From NCBI GenBank assembly GCA_964444865.1, contig CAYUJE010000087.1:1-21400 (forward strand): a stretch of DNA of 21,400 nt, written 5' to 3'. The notes under the pieces were generated by a model. That model was given only the letters and a program-made list of their open reading frames with translations. It did not search any database and was not told the origin of the DNA. Origin of the DNA: SXOA01 sp964444865 (GTDB lineage Bacteria > Planctomycetota > Planctomycetia > Pirellulales > Pirellulaceae). Position numbers and translations under genes: made by a program. Of the stretch, positions 7,986 through 15,362 are shown piece after piece (within the stretch, counting starts at the first letter, position 1; each line of letters opens with the position of its first letter).

Positions 7986-8436
7986 CGACTCCACCGGGGC
8001 GGATTCAGCCTCCCTGCGGCTCGCCAGCCCATAAGGGTTTTGCAAACATTGCACCCCCCCGGTTTGACTGCTCTTATTCATTGATTCTCGCCTCTTTTTT
8101 CGGGGACTTACGTCGATTCACATCGTCGCAAGTTGCTTTGCTCACACGTGTTGCGGTGATTCATGTCGTCGCAAGTTGGATTCATGGTCGTTTTTCTTAT
8201 TCATCGAAATCGCGTTGGCGTCCATAAGGGTTTTTTCAGTACGTGCCAACACAGAAGGATTCTGCGAAGCACGGACTCACTACTCCGCTATGGCCGCGCC
8301 GCCCGATTGTCCAGGATCACACGCTCTCTAATTCCGCGCGCAGCCCCTGCGCCGAGCAGTAAAGCACAGTATTGTACAGTTGTACCCTAGTCACCGTCAA
8401 GAGGCAGAAAGAGATTTTTTTGACGCGACGGAGTGC
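7986..8436. other. 451-bp non-coding spacer with degenerate repeats
   Basis: No supported gene. CCATAAGGGTTTT occurs twice (8029-8041 and 8222-8234) and flanks a block of degenerate ~20-bp repeats, described separately. The right part (8240-8436) holds TGTACAGTTGTACC at 8375-8388 and nothing else I recognise. Confidence 0.6.
8072..8220. repeat. Degenerate ~20-bp direct repeats (GATTCAnrTCGTCGCAAGTTG)
   Basis: The two best units, at 8115-8135 and 8158-8178, match at 19 of 21 positions. Weaker units start near 8137 and 8179, and further ATTCA cores lie at 8076 and 8199. Spacing is mostly 19-22 bp or twice that. This layout is like transposase-binding repeats at the ends of large DDE transposons, but no transposase gene is in the window. 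Confidence 0.5.
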
Positions 8437-9423
8437 TCACTTACTCGTCGGCAACGGTCTGTAGTCGTTTAGAACAGTCTTCCAGCCGGCAGGCACGGAA
8501 GGGACGCAGCTCTCTGAACCTCCGAGCACCCTCATTAGTAGACTTGTTGTCATGGGCGGCCTGGTCCGTTTCAGGAATTCGACGGTGGTTCGCGCGGGAT
8601 AGGTTTCAGCGGAATAGTTGGGGGCACGAATATCCATCGCGGAGATGTCCCAGTCACTTTCCGAAATCGCCACGACCAGAGAAGAAAACCGTCTCGCATC
8701 GGTGTCCTTTCTTGGAACAAGTTCCAGCCAGCGATTGGTTTTCCCCTCCTTCGGCGTCACCGGCCGAACCCAAAAGCGGTCCTGGAGGCCAGCGGGGTCA
8801 AGGCGAAGCAGTTCTGCATTGATGCCAAGCGGCACGGAGTGGCCAAAAAACGAAAGCATGCCAAATCCGGGATATGACTCATCCGGAAACCGATGTTCAA
8901 TGCGAGTCTTATTCCGGTAGTTCCATTCGTAGATGGATTCTTTGTTGCGAGCCCATCCTACGGGATATTCACTGACCCACTCGGTTTTGCCTCCCCTCAC
9001 ATCCGCCTTACTGGCACTTGTTCCTCGCCACTGCCAAACTTTTGGGGCGTCCCAGCGAAATTCTCCCGTTGTGTAGACATAAGGAACCGCCGGATCCTTG
9101 GGTCCGAAATCGGGATCGTAGTCCCACTGGCGGAACTGGCATCGCAGGCGGCCCTCTTTCGTCCGGCTCGCGCTCCAAGCCGTCAGCACCTCCTCGACCC
9201 GTTTCGCGTCGTCGGGTTCCAGCGGATACCACTCCGGCTGCTTCACCGGAGCCACGGGCGGCCGCGTCGGCCCCCAACTGAACCACTTGCCGACGTTTTC
9301 CAGGGCGGCTTGGAGTTCCTCATGTGTCGGCGGAGCCTCCGCTGCGGGGGGCTCTTCAGGATACAGAGGCGAAGCGAGCAAGAGCAAAAGACTCGAAAAC
9401 CCAATGCGCAAGTTTGTGAACAT
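8437..9423 (-). CDS. Secreted planctomycete protein with a TIGR03009-type domain
   Basis: 328 residues from the ATG at 9423; the longer ORF would need a TTG at 9444. A clean signal peptide (MFTNLRIGFSSLLLLLASP) is followed by a Pro/Glu-rich linker. The domain body matches the planctomycete-specific pattern I know as TIGR03009: VEEVLTAWSASRTKEGRLRC, then CQFRQWDYDPDFG, ..ESIYEWNYRNKTRIEH.., a P..G..AELLRLD segment, and RFWVRPVTP with WLELVPR. The fold resembles periplasmic lipoprotein-carrier (LolA-like) proteins, but the function is unknown. Expression is divergent from the small membrane-protein genes starting at 9606. The cell location is periplasmic or exported by inference from the signal peptide. 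Confidence 0.8.
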   Translation of the reverse strand: MFTNLRIGFSSLLLLLASPLYPEEPPAAEAPPTHEELQAALENVGKWFSWGPTRPPVAPVKQPEWYPLEPDDAKRVEEVLTAWSASRTKEGRLRCQFRQWDYDPDFGPKDPAVPYVYTTGEFRWDAPKVWQWRGTSASKADVRGGKTEWVSEYPVGWARNKESIYEWNYRNKTRIEHRFPDESYPGFGMLSFFGHSVPLGINAELLRLDPAGLQDRFWVRPVTPKEGKTNRWLELVPRKDTDARRFSSLVVAISESDWDISAMDIRAPNYSAETYPARTTVEFLKRTRPPMTTSLLMRVLGGSESCVPSVPAGWKTVLNDYRPLPTSK

Positions 9424-9605
9424 GGAAAGACTCTTCGCGTCCAAGGGGAAAGCAGCTCAGACTGTGGATTTTATCCGCCGCGAGAAACAGAACCTACAGC
9501 AAACGGGGCGTCCCGTGCTGTCACCCCGATGCGACTCTATCTTTTGACGCCAACAAGAGTTGCGCTTTATGGACAATCCTGTCGACTGACTGACGAATAC
9601 CCAGT

Positions 9606-9848
9606 ATGATCGCACTTGGCTATTTCCTGACTGCCGTCGTCATTGGTGTCGCGGCAATTCTATCGACGTTCGCCCCTCGCCGGAAATTTCCCGCAAAACT
9701 CCCTGAGTTTTCCCAGGAAGAATTCGACGCAGGCGAAACGGGCGGGATTGGCGTTAATCCATTGCGCGACGAGCGTTCGTTTTCTCAGCGGCTGGAATAC
9801 GTCCGGTTCATCACCAGCTTGTACCACCAGATCATCAAGCGCTACTGA
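9606..9848 (+). CDS. Small hypothetical protein with one N-terminal membrane helix
   Basis: 80 residues. Residues 3-22 form a single hydrophobic helix (GYFLTAVVIGVAAILSTFA) followed by a basic cytosolic stretch (PRRKFPAK) and an acidic then basic tail ending IIKRY. I do not recognise a family. No strong Shine-Dalgarno precedes the ATG. It lies 75 bp upstream of another small membrane-protein gene on the same strand, and the amino-acid make-up is more protein-like than the opposite-strand ORF. Confidence 0.6.
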   Translation: MIALGYFLTAVVIGVAAILSTFAPRRKFPAKLPEFSQEEFDAGETGGIGVNPLRDERSFSQRLEYVRFITSLYHQIIKRY

Positions 9849-9923
9849 GTGACCTTCAGGAATGGTTTTTAAGCGTGTGCCGAATAGCCTTCGTCGGCAG
9901 CGTTCACATGGGGGAGCGGCACC

Positions 9924-10295
9924 TTGGCAATTCTCATCATCGCAATCGTTCTGGGAGTCGCCCCCGTGCTGGCGGCGTTTTGCCTGGCCGCGGTTCGGCT
10001 GGCGATTGCCCGGCCGGGGAGCGTCCACAAGATATCGCGGATTGACTTGCGCGGCATGTTCATCCTCACTTTCGGCCTGGCCGTAACGCTCTCGCTCACG
10101 CGCTACCTCCTGACGAGCAACGAGGTGACGAGCGGCCTGTACATCGTCTGCTTTCTCCCGCTCTTGCTCCCCATGATCTGGCTGGCGAGGTATGCCGTGC
10201 AAGACGTTTGGGAAGTTTCCGCAAGCAAGAACAAACACGAGAACTCTCAGCCGGATTTGTCGTTTTTGTCGGAGCAAGAGCGCATTTGCAAATGA
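9924..10295 (+). CDS. Small hypothetical membrane protein (three helices), TTG start
   Basis: 123 residues. Three hydrophobic segments lie at about 2-26, 45-64 and 70-90, then a polar tail rich in Lys, Glu, Asn and Gln. The start is a TTG at 9924 with a GGGGGAG Shine-Dalgarno 7 nt upstream, a convincing pairing. No family is recognised. It sits 348 bp before msrP on the same strand. MsrP normally pairs with the six-helix haem protein MsrQ; this protein is too small and lacks the histidine pattern, so I do not call it MsrQ. Confidence 0.6.
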   Translation: MAILIIAIVLGVAPVLAAFCLAAVRLAIARPGSVHKISRIDLRGMFILTFGLAVTLSLTRYLLTSNEVTSGLYIVCFLPLLLPMIWLARYAVQDVWEVSASKNKHENSQPDLSFLSEQERICK

Positions 10296-10321
10296 GAGCG
10301 GAGACTTGAATTCCTGTGCGC

Positions 10322-10361
10322 AAAAAAAATGGGCCCAGCTCCGGGGGAGAGCTGGGCCCAT
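10322..10361 (-). terminator. Strong hairpin with T-tract, reading leftward
   Basis: A 13-bp perfect stem (10329-10341 with 10349-10361, GATGGGCCC-type GC-rich core) closes a 7-nt loop. On the minus strand it is followed by eight T (10329-10322). It is a classical intrinsic terminator for leftward transcription, although the recognised flanking genes read rightward. It could also act weakly at the end of the small membrane-protein gene 27 bp to the left. Confidence 0.7.
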
Positions 10362-10582
10362 GACGTGCTGGCCTGGTCGCGGACCGGTCGGGGATGGCCG
10401 GTCAAAGCCGTTGGCTTTTGGCGAGCAGGCGGCGTGGTGAGCTGAAGGAGGGACCGAGGTTGTCGGCAGGAGTTCCATCGTCTCGGCTGCGGCGGTGCTG
10501 TCATGATTTTCGGAAGTGCCGGCACCGGCGGAAAAACGGGGAATCTCATCGCAGTCGGAACAGCTTGCCGGGGAGATGTGCG

Positions 10583-10609
10583 TTGCACTGTGCAAGTCGC
10601 TGCTACAAT
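10583..10609 (+). promoter_or_regulatory. Candidate msrP promoter
   Basis: TTGCAC (10583-10588), 15-bp spacer, TACAAT (10604-10609), with a TG extension at 10601-10602. Transcription would start near 10616, downstream of the alternative ATG at 10608 and upstream of the ATG at 10644, which supports the latter. Confidence 0.4.
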
Positions 10610-10643
10610 GGAGGAGCACCATCTTTCCGGGGGACTGCCCGTT

Positions 10644-11627
10644 ATGTTCATTCACGAAAAAGATCCGCTCGCCCCAGTAGGAGGGCGTGAAACTCCCGAG
10701 AAAGTTTTTCTCAGCCGGCGAAAGTGGCTGCTAGCGGGGGGCGGCGTTCTGGCGGCCGCGGCGGGTTATGGAATCTATGGGGGGCTGCAGGGGAAAGACG
10801 AGGAAGTGATTGCCGCGGGAAGGTGGACGGCCGAAGCCGAGGCCAAGTTCGGGGCCTTTTACCCGGCCAGGCGGGACAAGCAGTTCGAATATGGCCGGCC
10901 GCAAACCAGTGAAGTGGCGGCTGCCCGGCACACGAATTTTTATGAATTCAGCTCGCTCAAATGGTGCTGGAAATACGTCGGCCCCTTTCAGCCGGAACCG
11001 TGGACGATCTCCATCACGGGCCTCTGCCGCAAGCCGTTGAAGTTGAATTTGGACGAATTCTATCGCCGCTTTCAAGGCGAAATGGTGGAGCGGCAGTATC
11101 GGCATCGCTGCGTGGAAAAGTGGGCGATGGCGGTGCCGTGGACCGGCGTGCCCCTGGCCGCGATTCTGAAAGCAGCCGACCCGCTGGCCCAGGCGACGCA
11201 CGTCCGGTTCATCACGTTCGAGCGGCCTGGCGAAGCACCGAATCAGGCGGCAAAAGATGAATATCCCTGGCCGTACACCGAAGGGCTGACGATTGCCGAA
11301 GCGACAAACGAACTGCCGCTACTCGCCGTGGGGGTTTACGGCCGGCCGCTCCTCAAGCAGCATGGCGCGCCGATTCGCGTCGTGGTGCCGTGGAAATATG
11401 GCTATAAATCGGCCAAATCCATCGTCGCTATCGAGCTCGTCGGCAGCGAGCCCGCCACGTTCTGGAACACGCTCAATCCCCGAGCCTATCCCTTCGAAAG
11501 CAACGTCGATCCGGACGTTCCGCGCCCTTGGGACCAATCGTTCGAAAGGATGCTCGGCAGTGGCGAGCAGCGGCCGACGCTTAAATACAACGGCTACGAA
11601 AAGTACGTCGCGGGGTTGTATTCGTAA
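10644..11627 (+). CDS. msrP: Protein-methionine-sulfoxide reductase catalytic subunit MsrP (YedY), Tat-exported molybdoenzyme
   Basis: 327 residues from the ATG at 10644. MsrP reduces oxidised methionine in envelope proteins with electrons from the quinone pool via MsrQ. The twin-arginine signal SRRKWLLAGGG begins at 24, followed by a hydrophobic helix. HTNFYEFSS (96-104), EPWTISITGL (118-127) and RHRCVEKWAM (153-162, with Cys156 as molybdenum ligand) follow. Further conserved blocks are AVGVYGRPLLKQHGAP (228-243), VVPWKYGYKSAKSI (247-260) and the C-terminal RPTLKYNGYEKYVAGLY. Length and motif order match E. coli MsrP. A start at 10503 would add 47 residues before the Tat signal and lies upstream of the likely promoter. 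No msrQ gene is in the window, so the partner is elsewhere or replaced. Confidence 0.93.
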   Translation: MFIHEKDPLAPVGGRETPEKVFLSRRKWLLAGGGVLAAAAGYGIYGGLQGKDEEVIAAGRWTAEAEAKFGAFYPARRDKQFEYGRPQTSEVAAARHTNFYEFSSLKWCWKYVGPFQPEPWTISITGLCRKPLKLNLDEFYRRFQGEMVERQYRHRCVEKWAMAVPWTGVPLAAILKAADPLAQATHVRFITFERPGEAPNQAAKDEYPWPYTEGLTIAEATNELPLLAVGVYGRPLLKQHGAPIRVVVPWKYGYKSAKSIVAIELVGSEPATFWNTLNPRAYPFESNVDPDVPRPWDQSFERMLGSGEQRPTLKYNGYEKYVAGLYS

Positions 11628-11657
11628 AGTCTCGGTTCAACGCGCCGCGATTTCCGT

Positions 11658-11888
11658 TTACCGTGTCGGCACGACCATGGGCGGCGGAGAAGCCCCCAGC
11701 AGCGATTCCACGGTGTGCAACAACAGGTTGGCGCGGGTCTCGGGGGCATCGAAACGAGATTCGCGATCCGAGGCGGTAAACTCCCCTTCGCAATGCAGGC
11801 AGCTCATCCGCCGCCCCAAATACTCCGCTTTGATTCGCACATGCCGACCGCAGGTGGGGCAATCCTGAAAGAAATAGGGTGTGGGCAC
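11658..11888 (-). CDS. Small zinc-ribbon protein, GTG start
   Basis: 76 residues from a GTG at 11888, chosen because an AAAGGAG Shine-Dalgarno sits 8 nt upstream; the longer frame from the TTG at 11909 would include the Shine-Dalgarno. Two CxxC pairs, CPTC then CLHC, are separated by 16 residues around a YLGRRMSC segment. This treble-clef or ribbon motif is common in planctomycete proteins, where it occurs alone or at the N-terminus of larger proteins. The second half is acidic then hydrophobic (LLLHTVESLLG). The function is unknown; zinc binding is inferred from the cysteines. It converges with msrP, separated by 30 bp. Confidence 0.75.
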   Translation of the reverse strand: MPTPYFFQDCPTCGRHVRIKAEYLGRRMSCLHCEGEFTASDRESRFDAPETRANLLLHTVESLLGASPPPMVVPTR

Positions 11889-12320
11889 TGGTGGATCTCC
11901 TTTTACCAAGGCCTGTTCAGCTAACCGGCCCCGAATTCTAACCGACGATCGGATTCAATGCAAACTTTTCCACCCCAAAAGAACACTAATGGGGGTGAAA
12001 TTTGCGCAAGGTACCGCCTAACTCGTTTTACCGGCAGAGTTTAGCGGCACTGGGAACGGTAGAAGGAGCCAAAACTGGCTCCAAGGTTCGGACCGTTTGA
12101 TTCCGGAAGTGGCCCAGCTCGGGCAACTTTTCCGCCAAGGAATTGATTCCGATTTACTTCGTGACATCCATTTAACAGCAGGCTTACCAGGTCTCCCGGG
12201 TGGCACGCCCACTGCCTTGAGTGGGTGTGGATGGATTCCGCACGTCACGCCCGCGCAAAGCCGTGGGCGTGCCACCCCAATGCTCGGTGTTCGGTAAGTT
12301 ATTTTGGGCCAAGCCCCAAC
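11889..12320. other. ~430-bp intergenic region, no supported gene
   Basis: Contains a small hairpin, GGAGCCA-AAAC-TGGCTCC (12065-12082), flanked by AACGGT and ACCGTT that extend it, and the 32-bp repeat pair at 12198-12277. A short ORF on the minus strand across 12018-12275 reads through the repeat and is not supported. Confidence 0.55.
12198..12277. repeat. Inverted pair of a 32-bp interspersed repeat (GGGTGGCACGCCCAC...)
   Basis: The direct copy is 12198-12229 and the inverted copy 12246-12277. The outer 15 bp (GGGTGGCACGCCCAC) are identical, and 27 of 32 positions match overall. Each copy also has internal dyad symmetry. A third copy is at 13568-13599. Confidence 0.85.
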
Positions 12321-13418
12321 CTATGCTCCATTCCGCTTCCGCCACCGCTTCCACGCCCACGGGGTGATGGCCAGGGCCAGGAAGCCGAGGAGGGTGGCAT
12401 CCATCGGGCCCCGGGTATCGACGTAGAGGATTTGGGGCGGACGCTTGACTGTGTTTTGGTTCGCATCGGCAGCGAAATAGAGGTCGGCGGGAGCCGGTTG
12501 GTAGGGCCAGTTGTCTTCGAACTCGGTCAGCCAGAATTCTTTGGGGCCAGTCGTTTCCGGCAGGGCCAATTGCCTGAGAAGTTGGTCCCGTTTTTCCGTG
12601 GGGAGCTTGTTCGACCAGGCGACGCTGCCGGTCCAGGGAGATTCCTTCGTCAGTTCCCCTTGAAAACGCTTGTCGCTCACAAAGAAAATCCGCAGCAGCC
12701 GCTGTTTGGCATCCAGGGCTTCGGCAGCTTTGGACGGATCGGGCTCGCGGTAGGGGAAGAGCGGACGGTCCGTTTTGAACGAGAGCCGCAGGGCCGCTGC
12801 TCCGAGTTGTTTCTCTTCCTGTTGGCCTTCTTCCTTGGCCACTTTCAGGGCGGTGATTTTCCAGCCTTGTTCGACGTAGGGATGCACCCAGGCTTCCACC
12901 TCGGGCGAAAACTCATAGCCATGCTCCTTGAGCCAGGCGACGAGTGCCGCTGCCGAAGTTGCTTCTAAAACTTGGGCGTTGAAGCCGGCGACTTTCTTTT
13001 CGCTGAGGAGGGTGACGTCGGGTGCTGCGCCGGGCGGTGCCGCGCTTTTCACGGCCCCGCCACTGCAGCCGCAGCCAACTCCCCGGCTTTGCCCGGAAGA
13101 TTTCCTGATGATTTCCGGAGCGGTCACTTTCGCTAGGAACGGAAACGCCTCGTTCCCCGATTCGGCCAGTTCCGGCTCATTCGGCGTGGGGATAAGAAAG
13201 GCGAAGTCAGCCGCATCGCTTTTGAAGGAAGCCTGGCGGATGAAGTGCTCGGTCTTGGTTTCCGGGTCCCACAGAATCACCACCGTCTGATCCGCATTCA
13301 CCACCGGCATCCCCGGCGGCCCCGCCGGACAACAAGCGGGCGTCGGCGCCGCCGCAGTCACCACAAAACAGGCCACGGGAATGACCGCAAGCAGGACCGC
13401 TTCCAGATAGCGCTGCAT
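12321..13418 (-). CDS. Secreted DUF2330 domain protein with a C-terminal membrane anchor
   Basis: 365 residues. A signal peptide spans about 1-27. The N-terminal CCPAGPPGMPVVNADQTVVI and WDPETKTEHFIRQASF (50-65) are the recognisable start of DUF2330, followed by DFAFLIPTPNEPEL. A Cys/Gly-rich linker (GVGCGCSGG, about 112-120) interrupts the domain. The C-terminus has one helix (DATLLGFLALAITPWAWK) and a basic KRWRKR tail, so the protein is probably anchored facing outward. An AAGGAG Shine-Dalgarno sits 6 nt before the ATG at 13418. The family function is unknown. A CAGAAAAATGG element lies 19 bp upstream of the start codon. Confidence 0.85.
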   Translation of the reverse strand: MQRYLEAVLLAVIPVACFVVTAAAPTPACCPAGPPGMPVVNADQTVVILWDPETKTEHFIRQASFKSDAADFAFLIPTPNEPELAESGNEAFPFLAKVTAPEIIRKSSGQSRGVGCGCSGGAVKSAAPPGAAPDVTLLSEKKVAGFNAQVLEATSAAALVAWLKEHGYEFSPEVEAWVHPYVEQGWKITALKVAKEEGQQEEKQLGAAALRLSFKTDRPLFPYREPDPSKAAEALDAKQRLLRIFFVSDKRFQGELTKESPWTGSVAWSNKLPTEKRDQLLRQLALPETTGPKEFWLTEFEDNWPYQPAPADLYFAADANQNTVKRPPQILYVDTRGPMDATLLGFLALAITPWAWKRWRKRNGA

Positions 13419-13763
13419 GACAAACTCCTTCGGAGAGCAGAAAAATGGGCTTCCCTAGAGAAGAGCCGCGGACAGGCCCGAATATTCCCTCGCCAAGTCC
13501 CCAGTTCCAACTTTCAAGCTTACTCACGAAGGTCGGGGGCTTCAGATGCCGCCTCTCCAGATTTCCTGGGTGGCACGCCCACTGCTTTGAGTGGGCGTGG
13601 AGTGGGCATTTCACGCCGAGCAATTTCGAGAGCTGAAGCACGACTCGCTTCGCGTCAGGAGTCGACCATCGGCAACGACAATGCTCACCCGGACCGGCCG
13701 GTGTCAGGTGCAGCGATTTTTTCGGCACCGGCCCCAGGCTGCCCCCTCGTGCCCTGCTGCTGT
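13419..13763. other. 345-bp intergenic region, no supported gene
   Basis: Holds the third copy of the 32-bp repeat and a palindrome with arms GGCCGGTG (13696-13703) and CACCGGCC (13726-13733). Short ORFs on both strands have chance-like composition. Confidence 0.55.
13568..13600. repeat. Third copy of the 32-bp interspersed repeat
   Basis: Matches 12198-12229 at 30 of 32 positions, in the same orientation. Confidence 0.85.
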
Positions 13764-14396
13764 CTATTTCTTGGCAGCTTTCACTTCGATTTCCACGGTC
13801 TCAGTCTGCACCTTGCCCAGCCAGCAACCATTGTCTTTCTGCTGGTTTTCGTAGTGGAGGCTCAGGCGGTACTTTCCGGGCTGGAGGTCATTGGTGAGCC
13901 AACACCATCCGGCACCACCTTTTAATCCGAGGCACACCGCGGAAATGCGAGTGTGAAAGAGGTGGGTGGGCAGCGTCACGTTTTCACTCTTGCCGGCCGC
14001 CACTCGGACCGGCCTCGCAGGAAGGAAATTCTTGGGGACGCCGACCTGCACCAGTTCCTTTCCGTCGGCAGATTTCAGGCCGACCTTAAGTGTGTCGCCC
14101 AGATTGAAAATCAATTCCTTGTCGCCGCGATTGGTGATGCGCAGGCCGATGCTTGCCTCCACTTCGTCGTAAATCTTGCCGGGGCGGTGCCAGGCCCGAC
14201 CGGCGACGATCTCGAAATCGGCACCGCCAGCGCTCACGGAATTGGAATACTGGTTGGAGTCGTCGTCTTGTTTTGGTGCCGCCAGCGTCGTTGCTGCCGA
14301 TTTGGTTTGCGCGAAGTCGCAGGCCGACACCGATCCGTACCAACACGCCAGGACCAAGGCAACGCCCAGGTTCGTCAGTTTTTTCGTCAGCATCAT
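13764..14396 (-). CDS. Exported protein of unknown function, beta-rich
   Basis: 210 residues. There is a signal peptide with a possible lipobox VSAC (Cys26), so it may be a lipoprotein or cleaved by signal peptidase I after VSA. Residues 60-205 look beta-rich: a hydrophobic/polar alternation with LRITNRGDKELIFNLGDTLKV, a single CLGLKGGAGWCWL segment and a final TETVEIEVK strand, resembling immunoglobulin-like carbohydrate or inhibitor domains in general, but I recognise no family. An AAGGGG Shine-Dalgarno is upstream of the ATG at 14396; a second ATG follows at 14393. It is separated from the DUF2330 gene by 345 bp on the same strand. Confidence 0.72.
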   Translation of the reverse strand: MMLTKKLTNLGVALVLACWYGSVSACDFAQTKSAATTLAAPKQDDDSNQYSNSVSAGGADFEIVAGRAWHRPGKIYDEVEASIGLRITNRGDKELIFNLGDTLKVGLKSADGKELVQVGVPKNFLPARPVRVAAGKSENVTLPTHLFHTRISAVCLGLKGGAGWCWLTNDLQPGKYRLSLHYENQQKDNGCWLGKVQTETVEIEVKAAKK

Positions 14397-14542
14397 CTGA
14401 GCGCCCCTTGAGTCAGGTTGCTATTTATCCAACTTGCCGAACTATTGTTCATTCCGAACCCGTCCGTATCGTACCGGTCGCAAAATCCGACGTCAAATCA
14501 GAATTCCTTTCGGCACTTGACGTTACCCTCAATCAACGATGG

Positions 14543-15151
14543 TTAGGTCGCCGGTTTGAGTCGTACGCCTTCACCCGACAGTGATTTAAGATTCTCCAAA
14601 CAAAGCTGGAGCCACTTCTCCCGCTCATCGGCATAGCGTGATTCCATAACGCTGCCGAGCGCGTTGACGCGAGCCAAGGCGTTTTCAAAACGTGTTTGCA
14701 CTTCCGCGTCGGCAGGCATAAACGATCCCCATTCCCTGTTTTGCTTGTCGTATTGTGCGTCCCAAGGAGTGAAGATCAGGTTGTATTGAGGATTGTCGTC
14801 CTCATCGTATTGATCGGGGTCACCATCTTCGGGCAGCGGTTCGCGGCCGCCGAAGTTGGGAACTGGCGAGCGAAGTGCCACCCATTGCATCCCTCTGTCC
14901 GGCCCCATTTTGACGACGACGAGCCCCGGATCCCATTCGATACACCAGTAAAGCTCTTCGCCATCGAGGATGTAGCTGGATTTCGCCATCGTATGCAAGA
15001 TGGCCGCCGGCCCGGTCATGTATTCTTCATCAGTCAACGGCTTGAGATGTGCAGCCGCTTGGCGCAGGTATGCAGCATCGCCTTCCGGAACGGGGCCGGT
15101 GTGCAGTGTGGAATCGTCGCTACCTTCGAAGACAAAGTTGACGTACTGCAT
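14543..15151 (-). CDS. Hypothetical acidic protein, probable cassette-type gene
   Basis: 202 residues, no signal peptide or membrane helix. The central region is strikingly acidic (EDGDPDQYDEDDNP) between two Trp/Tyr-rich blocks (YWCIEWDPG; NLIFTPWDAQYD). The C-terminal part (155-195) looks helical. No family is recognised. The start lies 20 bp after the attC-like site at 15171-15258 in the direction of transcription, the usual position of a cassette gene. I could not find a convincing attC-like site after its stop, so if it is a cassette its own site is lost or too divergent. An AGGA motif lies 8 nt upstream of the ATG at 15151. Confidence 0.68.
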   Translation of the reverse strand: MQYVNFVFEGSDDSTLHTGPVPEGDAAYLRQAAAHLKPLTDEEYMTGPAAILHTMAKSSYILDGEELYWCIEWDPGLVVVKMGPDRGMQWVALRSPVPNFGGREPLPEDGDPDQYDEDDNPQYNLIFTPWDAQYDKQNREWGSFMPADAEVQTRFENALARVNALGSVMESRYADEREKWLQLCLENLKSLSGEGVRLKPAT

Positions 15152-15170
15152 CCTTCAATTCCTATTGCCA

Positions 15171-15258
15171 GCGAACGATTTGGATAACGGGGTCCGAGCG
15201 GACGATTATGGTTTCAGAACCGACAACGCCGAGGTCTCCCGTTCATCCAATTGTTCGC
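15171..15258 (-). other. attC-like recombination site 1
   Basis: An imperfect palindrome of 88 bp. Outer boxes GCGAAC (15171-15176) and GTTCGC (15253-15258) are exact complements. After unpaired 4-nt spacers, inner boxes 15182-15195 and 15233-15248 pair as GGAT-AACGGG. The right arm carries two extra bases, C15244 and T15237, that bulge from the stem, like the extrahelical bases of attC L'' boxes. A 37-nt variable loop closes it. Orientation (bulges on the R'' side after the minus-strand gene) is as expected for a cassette gene at 15363-15761. Confidence 0.65.
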
Positions 15259-15362
15259 CGGAGCCGTTGCCTTGCGAGTGGAGTCGCCGTAGCAACCTGA
15301 TCGACCCTCAGCAATGCGATTGCGTTTCGAGCGAGTAAATATCATGATCGGAACATTGCCCA

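Larger units (their letters stand above)
10296..10643. other. 348-bp intergenic region upstream of msrP
   Basis: Contains a strong leftward-facing terminator-like hairpin and a candidate msrP promoter, listed separately. Long ORFs on both strands cross the region but have the composition of chance frames. Confidence 0.55.

Noticed and set aside
6978..8081. 367-residue minus-strand ORF over the aldolase gene
   Set aside because: Composition is Arg/His/Asp-rich and repetitive as expected of an antisense frame in GC-rich DNA; the plus frame has all aldolase motifs.
9924..10295. Small membrane protein as MsrQ
   Set aside because: Only three helices and no conserved haem-ligand histidines; MsrQ has six helices.
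9660..10655. 331-residue minus-strand ORF across the small membrane-protein genes
   Set aside because: Antisense-type composition with no domain; the leftward terminator at 10322-10361 would also lie inside it.
12018..12297. Short ORFs around the 12198-12277 repeat
   Set aside because: They only translate the interspersed repeat and have no protein-like features.
13696..13733. Palindrome after the gene at 13764-14396 as intrinsic terminator
   Set aside because: The stem is short with a 22-nt loop and is not followed by a T-tract on the minus strand.
14401..14542. attC-like site after the gene at 14543-15151
   Set aside because: A partial symmetry exists (CCTAAC box and GTTCGGC box), but inner boxes pair at only about 8 of 12 positions with no bulged-base pattern.
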